Under the pieces are notes generated by a model. That model saw only the letters and a list, made by a program, of their open reading frames with translations. It was not told the DNA's origin and did no database searches. 59,078 nucleotides of DNA. Origin: Verrucomicrobiota bacterium (GTDB lineage Bacteria > Verrucomicrobiota > Verrucomicrobiia > Verrucomicrobiales > DEV007). Position numbers and translations under genes: made by a program. Location: positions 1 to 59,078 of the forward strand of contig CAUJIH010000064.1 of the NCBI GenBank assembly GCA_963205275.1, in the 5' to 3' direction. Each line of letters opens with the position of its first letter. The first letter of the stretch is position 1. Shown here piece after piece: positions 52,991-59,078 of the stretch.

Positions 52991-54100
52991 TCAGAAAGGA
53001 GTGTCTCCAGCGGGTTCGGTGGTAGCTTCGATTCGATTCACGCGAATGATCGGGATAATTTCATCACCTTCGTGAGAGAAGTGCAGTTTCCCGAAGAGCT
53101 TATACCATCCCATTTCAGTGTATTCAGGAGGAGCTTTACCAAAATCAATCGGAACGGAGAGCGGGCGGGCGTCGGCAGCGCAGCATTCTACGAAGAGGCG
53201 GAAGGCCTTCAGACGCGTGCTGTCTGCGTTATGCTGAGCTTCCTCCATGAGCTGCGCTGTGGATTCGACCGGGATGCCTTCCATCACTTTCATCAATTCC
53301 TGATCCCCTGCAGTGTAGAAAATTTGTGGAATATCGAGTAGAAATTCGCCTTGCTCATTCTGAGGGACGAGCTTTTTGAGGTCGTCATAGGAAAAGGAAT
53401 TCCAGGACTCCCCTGAATTGTCGGTGGTTTTTGATCCAGACGTGCCGTCTGCAGACGCAGTGGGCGAAGACGTGGAATCGTCCGTGGAAGATGGCGTGGA
53501 GGCGGAGGTCACAGACGCCGAGACTGGAGTGTTCTTGCGATTAGCTGCGATCCGTAGCTGACGCATCTGACGCTCGATTTTATCCCACTTGGCTACGTAT
53601 TCGCTACTAAAGCGATCCTGCGTATAGGATGCGGCTAGGAAGAGTGGAGCTAGCAGGACGATGAGGGCGAAGGCGAGATTGGATGGATTTTCTTCGTGAT
53701 GATGTTGGAGCGCGTGATCTGAATGATCGTGAGTATGAGCGTGCGAATGACAGCAGTCGTCCACGCGATCGTGATGGTGCGTATGATGGTGATGATGGCA
53801 GCAAGCATCATCGTGGTCATGATCATGGTCATCGTGGTGACAGCATCCTCCCTCGTGCTGATGTGTATCTTCGTGCTCGTGCTCATGTCCATGCTCATGG
53901 GTGCAGGCATCCAGCGCATGGTTCCTGGCGAAAAAGTTGAATCCAGCCAGTATCAAAAATCCGATCCCGGCGAGGAGAACATAGATGTGGAAGGATGGAT
54001 CGAGGTATCTCGAGATCCGTCCCCCAAAGTAGAAATAGAGAAAAAAGACGCCCCATATCAGCAGTGTGAGGATAGAGGCGATCTGTAGGAACTTTTTCAT
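52991..54100 (-). CDS. YcgQ-like (DUF1980) membrane protein with histidine-rich loop
   Basis: The 369-residue protein has two N-terminal membrane helices (1-25 and 40-60), an exceptional loop of about 70 residues (65-135) dominated by His, Asp and Cys (GCCHHDDHDHDHDD, ACCHHHHHTHHH), a third helix (FALIVLLAPLFLAASY), a Ser/Thr-rich stretch and a C-terminal domain of the TIGR03943 type (KLVPQNEQGEFLLDI, ECCAADARPLSVPI). Relatives are encoded with a COG0701 permease, as here (39-base gap). The loop is likely to bind zinc or another transition metal. Confidence 0.87.
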   Translation of the reverse strand: MKKFLQIASILTLLIWGVFFLYFYFGGRISRYLDPSFHIYVLLAGIGFLILAGFNFFARNHALDACTHEHGHEHEHEDTHQHEGGCCHHDDHDHDHDDACCHHHHHTHHHDRVDDCCHSHAHTHDHSDHALQHHHEENPSNLAFALIVLLAPLFLAASYTQDRFSSEYVAKWDKIERQMRQLRIAANRKNTPVSASVTSASTPSSTDDSTSSPTASADGTSGSKTTDNSGESWNSFSYDDLKKLVPQNEQGEFLLDIPQIFYTAGDQELMKVMEGIPVESTAQLMEEAQHNADSTRLKAFRLFVECCAADARPLSVPIDFGKAPPEYTEMGWYKLFGKLHFSHEGDEIIPIIRVNRIEATTEPAGDTPF

Positions 54101-54139
54101 AGCAGGGTCAGAGGAGAAAGAGCTGACGATAATCTCTGC

Positions 54140-55096
54140 CTAAATGTGGAGCCAAATATAGCTCAAAACACCGATCAAGACAAAGAGGGCTGTGGCGAGA
54201 ATGACGACGAATCGTTTCTTGAAGACGGTCAGATACATGAAGACGAGTTTCACGTCCATCATGGGGCCGAAGACGAGGAAGGCGAGTCGAGCAGACTGAG
54301 GAACGGGGAAGTTGGCCGCAATGAAGGCGTCCGAAGTACTGCACAAACTGAGAATGAAGGCGAGCGCCATCATTAGCACGATCCCCACAGGTTCGCTCTG
54401 ATTGAAGATGAGAATCAGGTCTTCGGTGACGTAGGCGCGAAAGACGGATGTAATCGCTACACCGATGGTGAAATACATGCCCGTCTCGATAAAGTCGCGC
54501 ATTGTTGTTCGCATCGCGAGAATGATACGGGTTCCCTTAGACGTTTCAGTTTGCTGCGATGCGTGGCTCTCATCCCCATTTTCAAGTTCTGGAGGGACGA
54601 TGCCTTCCCGGAGAATGGTCTGGTGGCGGATTCTCATCACGACCAGCCCGACGGTGACTGTTACGAGGAATGCCAGAAGCAGTCGACTCGACGTCATGAA
54701 AAGCGGTCCTCCCGTCGAAAGAGTTTCGGCTTGGCGCAGCGAGAATTTTTCCACTGTTTTCGAGAAAGCCGTCATCGTGCTGATCACGACGATGGGATTA
54801 ATAATCGGAGCCGACAGCATGTAGGTGATGGCGCAGGAGACGGGTAGTCCCTTGCGGATGAGACGACGAATTACTGGCACCACGGCGCATTCACAGACAG
54901 GGAGAACGGCTCCCAGCAGTCCGCTCATCAGAATGGCGAGCACTTTGTTCCGAGGCAGGACGCGGTCGATCAGTCCGGCGGGCAGATAGGCGTCGATGAA
55001 GCCTGACAACATGGTCCCGAGGAGAATAAAGGGTGCCCCCTCGAACAGGATGGACAGGAAGAGCAGGCTAAAATCGTGGAACGGGGAGGAAGCCAT
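54140..55096 (-). CDS. YcgR/COG0701-type permease
   Basis: A 318-residue polytopic protein with about eight membrane helices in two halves, each with the family motif: PVCECAVVPVIRRLIRKGLP with a paired cysteine, and SLCSTSDAFIAANF with Ser-Thr-Ser-Asp near the membrane centre. The middle loop is charged. Family members (also called UPF0718 or ArsP-like) are proposed exporters; together with the metal-binding YcgQ-like protein a metal or metalloid transport role is suggested but not proven. Confidence 0.9.
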   Translation of the reverse strand: MASSPFHDFSLLFLSILFEGAPFILLGTMLSGFIDAYLPAGLIDRVLPRNKVLAILMSGLLGAVLPVCECAVVPVIRRLIRKGLPVSCAITYMLSAPIINPIVVISTMTAFSKTVEKFSLRQAETLSTGGPLFMTSSRLLLAFLVTVTVGLVVMRIRHQTILREGIVPPELENGDESHASQQTETSKGTRIILAMRTTMRDFIETGMYFTIGVAITSVFRAYVTEDLILIFNQSEPVGIVLMMALAFILSLCSTSDAFIAANFPVPQSARLAFLVFGPMMDVKLVFMYLTVFKKRFVVILATALFVLIGVLSYIWLHI

Positions 55097-55340
55097 GGAA
55101 GTCGAATGAGAGAGTTATGCAACATTCGCGGCACAGAGCAAATGAGAAATCACGTGAGACTCGTCGCAGTCAATCCGAGTCAGAGGGCGGGCTATGAAGA
55201 AAATGAGTTGGTGCGTGAGAAACTCTGCTTGTCGAATCACTGAGTATCGTGTTTCAATGGATGTGGTATTCGTGACACAGGTAGGGGCTGCTTGATTCAT
55301 TTTAGCGTTCCGTCCCCAGTGTTCATTTATCATCTTCCTC

Positions 55341-57947
55341 ATGCTGCCTGCTCCTGAAGCTGTTTCGTTTGCTCAAGCGCTCGTTGCGAACGATGCGCGA
55401 ATTCGCCTGTCGAATTTGGACGACGGGCGTGAGATCACGGCAGAACGCACGGCGATTTTTGCGAGAGGGCTAGAGAGATGGGCGCAGGAGCGTGCGGTCG
55501 AATTTTCTCGGCACTTTGCCGTCGCTGTTCTCGGTGGGACGGGTAGGGGAGAGCTTACTCCCTGCTCTGATCTCGACGTAGTATTCCTCTTCGAGGACCC
55601 GGTCGAAGAAGGAGAAACTCGCGTTTTCCTGACCTCGCTACAGGAAGAAACATTGCATACATTAAAGTTCCGAGATCGATACGGATTCTCATTTCGTGCA
55701 CTGCCGTATTCATTCGAGGACATCCCATCTCTACGAGAAAAGAATCTGAATTCCTTCCTCGATCTGGTTCCTCTCTACGATCCTCATGGCTTATGCGTAG
55801 AGTTTCGTCATCGGATCCGAGACAGTTTTGATCCCTTCGAGCATTTTCTACACGTTCGAAAACTGTGGTTACGGCAGTTGGAGCGTCCTGGGGCGGCTGC
55901 CGAGCGAGTGGACCGCTTCGATCTGAAGAACGATGCATTGCGAGTCTTTCTGGCCGCTGTGTGGACACTGGGAGGGAAGAAGTTCGAGCATAGTCATCGG
56001 ATCTATGAACGAATTGCGGAGAAGGAATCGCGTGATCTTGAGGCATATTACTTCCTGTTGCGTCTGCGGTCTTGGATTCATCTTCAGCGGCCCTGTGGAG
56101 TGGGAGCTACGGTGCTGGGCACTCATGCCGAGGATACGATGGCATTCGAGGACTTCGACTCCTTCGGTTCCTGGCTTCCCGAGGGAGCGAGCGAGAAGGA
56201 GCGCTTCGAGTTCGCCGAGGAAGTGCTAACGCGCTTGCTCGATGCCCGACGGCGAGTCGCTGCTTTTTCACGAGGGGTGATCGAGGGGGAATTACGGCCT
56301 GGGCGGCGTGTATCGGAGGGAAATCCGGTGGCTCTCGGGGCGGGTGGACTTTTTCACATGAGTCCAGAGACCTGCACTTCAAGTGGTGAGTGTAGTCGTG
56401 CCGCACTATCCTTAGTGATGATCGCGCAGCGCTACGGACTCCAGATCGATCCGGCTGAGTTGCAATCGACCTTCTACCAAGCGGGAGACTGGCTGGAGCC
56501 GGTGCCGGAGTTGGGTAATCTATTTCTCGATACGCATGGTGGTCTCGCGGAGTCTTTCGATTTCTTGTCTCGCATTCCAGGTGCGATGGAGCGTCTTTTT
56601 CCAGGATATGGCCGCTACGAAGTGTCTCTGGATGCTCGCGTGAAAGCGGAGCGTCAGTGGTTGCGTGGCGCTCTGGAGCGGGAGAAACTGCGGGAACTGG
56701 AGGCGGAGAGAAGGGAAGGAGAGCAGATTCTAGCGGCTCCGCGAGGGCCAGATCACATGGAGGATGCGGGATATGACTTTCGAGTGGAAGTGGAAGCTGC
56801 GCGGCTGACGAATGAGCAACTCGCCGCAGTCAAACTGGCACTGAAAACGAAGCGACTTCCCGTATCTGCGCGAGCGAGCGCTGAAAACTCCTCCACACAT
56901 GTTGCCGATCTGTTTACGACGGGATTCTCGGGCATTCCACTGGAGGAGTATTATGGAAAGAATTTCGAGAAAGGGGGCTTTCCTCGTAGTGTGCTCGATC
57001 TAACGCAGTTCTTAGTGGAAAACCGAAATCTATTTTTTGAGATCGCCGACTCTGGCCTGATTGATCGAACTACCGTTGCAGAATTTAGGAATCGATGCGG
57101 CGGAGACCGAGAGAAAATCCGGACCCTTTATGTATTTACTCGCATTGATCGCCATGCCTGGGGATCGCCTCAGCAGATGCCAACGCTCTTTTTTAATGTG
57201 CGCGAACTCTACGCCAAGGCCATGATGCTAGAGGAGCGACAGATCGACCCGGTCAAGCTGCTGGAAGATGCCGGGGTAGAGGATGTGGAATCGAGGGATA
57301 TTCTGCTCGATTTTGGAAGAGATTTTTACGAAGGGATCTATCGAACGTATGCGATCAAGTTCGGGCATCATTTGCTCAAATTGGCTGATCCAAAGCGCGC
57401 AGTAGGTCCGAAAGCGATTCTGATGCAGGTGAGGCATTCGAAGATTCTTGCTGTATTGGCGAGAGACGACCGAGGGATCGCCGCCTCGATTAGTGGTGCG
57501 TTTTGGCGGCATGGCGTTGGACTGAGCCAGGCGCATCTGTTCTCCGCTGCGAAATACGGGTTGGCGTTTGATTTTTTTCATCTGTCACCTGTGACGGATG
57601 CTCAAGGATCGGCTCTGACCACCGATATCGCGAAGCAAGTCGAGGAAGCGATCCGAAGTCGGCTTCATCGTTCAGATGAGGATGAAGTCTCCCTTCCTGA
57701 TGTGGCCCGGAATGTTACCTTGACCGAATGGCGACATGGACTCTGTCGCTTGCGAGCGGAATCAAACGGTGAGGTCGGAGCACTGATCTACTTGCTGTGT
57801 TATAAGGCAACCCGTCGATTGGGTGCCAACATCCACGGAGTGACCTCGCAGACGGATCACAATGGCGCACGCGCTTCAGTATTCCTGCGTCTGCCAGATC
57901 ATCTGGCACTCTCTGATGCGCGTGTAATCGTTGGTGCTTGGGGATAA
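55341..57947 (+). CDS. GlnD-like PII uridylyltransferase with degenerate HD domain
   Basis: The 868-residue protein has the GlnD order: nucleotidyltransferase domain with LGGTGRGELTPCSDLDVVFL (G65-G66 and Asp77/Asp79), the helical GlnD_UR domain (about 170-330), a middle region where the HD phosphohydrolase belongs (about 430-640) and two C-terminal ACT domains (about 695-770 and 790-868, ILAVLARDDRGIAASISGAF). In the middle region the H-x-x-T-x-D-x-H and LLHD-type metal ligands are not present (RYEVSLDARVKAERQW and VADLFTTGFSG instead), so the deuridylylation activity is probably lost. No glnB/glnK is near. It may modify PII one way or serve a different target. Confidence 0.85.
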   Translation: MLPAPEAVSFAQALVANDARIRLSNLDDGREITAERTAIFARGLERWAQERAVEFSRHFAVAVLGGTGRGELTPCSDLDVVFLFEDPVEEGETRVFLTSLQEETLHTLKFRDRYGFSFRALPYSFEDIPSLREKNLNSFLDLVPLYDPHGLCVEFRHRIRDSFDPFEHFLHVRKLWLRQLERPGAAAERVDRFDLKNDALRVFLAAVWTLGGKKFEHSHRIYERIAEKESRDLEAYYFLLRLRSWIHLQRPCGVGATVLGTHAEDTMAFEDFDSFGSWLPEGASEKERFEFAEEVLTRLLDARRRVAAFSRGVIEGELRPGRRVSEGNPVALGAGGLFHMSPETCTSSGECSRAALSLVMIAQRYGLQIDPAELQSTFYQAGDWLEPVPELGNLFLDTHGGLAESFDFLSRIPGAMERLFPGYGRYEVSLDARVKAERQWLRGALEREKLRELEAERREGEQILAAPRGPDHMEDAGYDFRVEVEAARLTNEQLAAVKLALKTKRLPVSARASAENSSTHVADLFTTGFSGIPLEEYYGKNFEKGGFPRSVLDLTQFLVENRNLFFEIADSGLIDRTTVAEFRNRCGGDREKIRTLYVFTRIDRHAWGSPQQMPTLFFNVRELYAKAMMLEERQIDPVKLLEDAGVEDVESRDILLDFGRDFYEGIYRTYAIKFGHHLLKLADPKRAVGPKAILMQVRHSKILAVLARDDRGIAASISGAFWRHGVGLSQAHLFSAAKYGLAFDFFHLSPVTDAQGSALTTDIAKQVEEAIRSRLHRSDEDEVSLPDVARNVTLTEWRHGLCRLRAESNGEVGALIYLLCYKATRRLGANIHGVTSQTDHNGARASVFLRLPDHLALSDARVIVGAWG

Positions 57948-58000
57948 GGTCCTAGGGATAAGGGCTACTTCGACGCAGAGCACTGCACAATCTGAGCGTT

Positions 58001-58393
58001 TTAGACCCAAGCACTTTCCGACGACGGACCCCCGGATGAAGTTTCCTCCTCTACTTTCTTTTCGGCCCTACGTTGCATAGCCTCATCGGCATCTCGTTTT
58101 CCCGCCTGCGCTCCCTCGCGAAATCCATCGGCCACCGTATCGGGAACCAATTCGCGAGCAATCGCAGTGCCAAAGGCAGTCGCATACGCCGCTGCATAGG
58201 CCGCCTTATAGAGGCCCTGAGCCACATCCGATTTCCACTGAGGCAACTTGTCCTCAATGATGCGCTTCGCATCGCTGGTTCCGTGCTGGAGAGCATCGGC
58301 TAGTGCTCGCGATAGATCTTCAAATATTTCTCGTCCAGTTTTAGACGATGTGGAATTGGTTTCTTCCTGATCTGATGATGATTCGTCTGACAT
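58001..58393 (-). CDS. Small protein of unknown function with charged and Ala-rich segments
   Basis: A 130-residue protein: acidic Ser/Thr/Glu-rich start (DESSSDQEETNSTSS), an amphipathic helical middle (DLSRALADALQHGTSDAKRII), a segment AYAAAYATAFGTAIAREL that could be a helix bundle or membrane-associated, and a charged end. No family is recognised. It is convergent with glnD (stop codons 53 bases apart) and divergent from recJ. Confidence 0.6.
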   Translation of the reverse strand: MSDESSSDQEETNSTSSKTGREIFEDLSRALADALQHGTSDAKRIIEDKLPQWKSDVAQGLYKAAYAAAYATAFGTAIARELVPDTVADGFREGAQAGKRDADEAMQRRAEKKVEEETSSGGPSSESAWV

Positions 58394-58543
58394 GCTTGAT
58401 TTGAACCAAATTCATCGCGAAACGTTCGAATTTTTTGTCTACGGCGATGTAAATACCGCACGATACGAGAGAAGGTGTTTTCCCATTTTGAATCTTCTCG
58501 ACGGTGCGCTTTACAGATGAATGCTTTTCTCTAAGGTGATGAA

Positions 58544-59078
58544 ATGTCAGATCTACGCAGATGGGTGATCACCACACCGCCGCCCGCCGAACTCGTGCGC
58601 ATGTACGCGGACGAGTTCGGTCTCGCTCCATCGGTGATTTCTCTCGCTCTGCAGAGAGGTCATGAGGATCGAGAACAGCTCACCCGCTTTCTCTATCCGA
58701 AACTAAAGGACTTGCAGGATCCGTATGAACTACCGGGAGTTGCAGATGCTGTTCAGCGTATCCTGATGGCAGTGGATCAACAGCAACAAGTGATTCTTTA
58801 CGGCGATTACGACGTGGACGGGGTCAGTTCGATCGCTCTGCTCAGTTCTGTGCTTCAAGCTTATGGACTCTCTCCGGACACGTTTCTTCCGGCGCGACTG
58901 GAGGAAGGATATGGGCTAAGTAGAAAGGGGATCGAGAGCTGCCTTGACGGGAAGGCTCCTCATTTGCTGATCGCCGCCGACTGCGGAACGAATTCTCGGG
59001 AGGAGGCGCGACTCCTTCGAGAAAGAGGGATCGATCTGATCATTCTCGATCATCACGAACCCTCGCCGGAGGGCGTCG
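58544..59078 (+). CDS. recJ: Single-stranded-DNA exonuclease RecJ, 3' end cut by window edge
   Basis: The first 178 codons are visible. The DHH-family motifs ILYGDYDVDGVSS (motif I, metal-binding Asp residues), AADCGTNS and LIILDHHEP (motif III) are clear, and the N-terminal segment LQRGHEDREQLTRFLYPKL with LQDPYELPGVADAV matches RecJ. It degrades single-stranded DNA 5' to 3' in mismatch and recombinational repair. AAGGTG about 8 bases before the ATG is a good ribosome-binding site. Confidence 0.96.
   Translation, partial: MSDLRRWVITTPPPAELVRMYADEFGLAPSVISLALQRGHEDREQLTRFLYPKLKDLQDPYELPGVADAVQRILMAVDQQQQVILYGDYDVDGVSSIALLSSVLQAYGLSPDTFLPARLEEGYGLSRKGIESCLDGKAPHLLIAADCGTNSREEARLLRERGIDLIILDHHEPSPEGV

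Noticed and set aside
52735..53025. Plus-strand frame across the tmRNA gene
   Set aside because: The segment is tmRNA on the opposite strand with a complete tag frame and acceptor stem.
53723..54088. Plus-strand frame of 121 codons rich in Met and Val
   Set aside because: It is the antisense of the CAT/GAT-rich histidine loop of the YcgQ-like gene.

Overview
The window is a GC-moderate bacterial chromosome segment, most likely from a member of the Verrucomicrobiota (PVC superphylum). The strongest taxonomic hints are a PVC-type membrane-bound dehydrogenase with a C-terminal CxxCH haem site, a small cytochrome fused to an SLA1-homology (SHD1) domain, a ceramidase-like protein and a Gfo/Idh/MocA oxidoreductase with a Tat signal. 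Both window edges cut genes: a giant repeat protein on the left and recJ on the right.

Layout. 1-5490: the 3' part of a giant surface protein built from about 35 IGHGG-type repeats. 5694-13519: a plus-strand run of exported and metabolic genes (ceramidase-like, PVC dehydrogenase, orphan E1-beta, O-methyltransferase, thioredoxin-like pseudo-redox protein). 13538-19676: an RND efflux operon (adaptor, pump, small cytochrome) with a divergent LysR regulator. 19774-27064: an N-formylglutamate amidohydrolase-like gene, a decayed glycoside hydrolase remnant, then a minus-strand cluster thiD / S41-like / bioF / esterase / gamma-glutamyltransferase. 27143-31649: avtA-like aminotransferase, mscL, a candidate small RNA, thiG and an FAD dehydrogenase. 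31851-35562: a three-gene catabolic set (DapA-like, ketoglutarate-semialdehyde-type dehydrogenase, M24 peptidase) that fits hydroxyproline use. 35681-37534: an Ada-like alkyltransferase and a YpfJ-type zinc peptidase.

37535-43256 is the accessory part. Two near-identical palindromic elements, each followed by short tandem repeats, flank an exported sialidase-like gene. Next to them lies an integron cassette array without an integrase (a CALIN): four attC sites and four cassettes, all on the minus strand, encoding a GNAT acetyltransferase, a small membrane protein, a complete two-gene restriction-modification system and an exported protein. The identity of cassettes is shown by matched, cassette-specific R'' and R' core boxes at the two ends of three of the four.

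43747-59078 returns to ordinary chromosome: TPR protein, Gfo/Idh/MocA oxidoreductase, an unusual FHA/coiled-coil/GrpE-like fusion, an outer-membrane barrel protein, an ECF sigma factor, a TetR regulator with its operator, tmRNA (tag ANNEPELALAA), a His-rich YcgQ/YcgR-type membrane pair, a GlnD-like protein whose HD domain looks dead, and the start of recJ. No rRNA, tRNA, CRISPR array, prophage or complete insertion sequence was seen.
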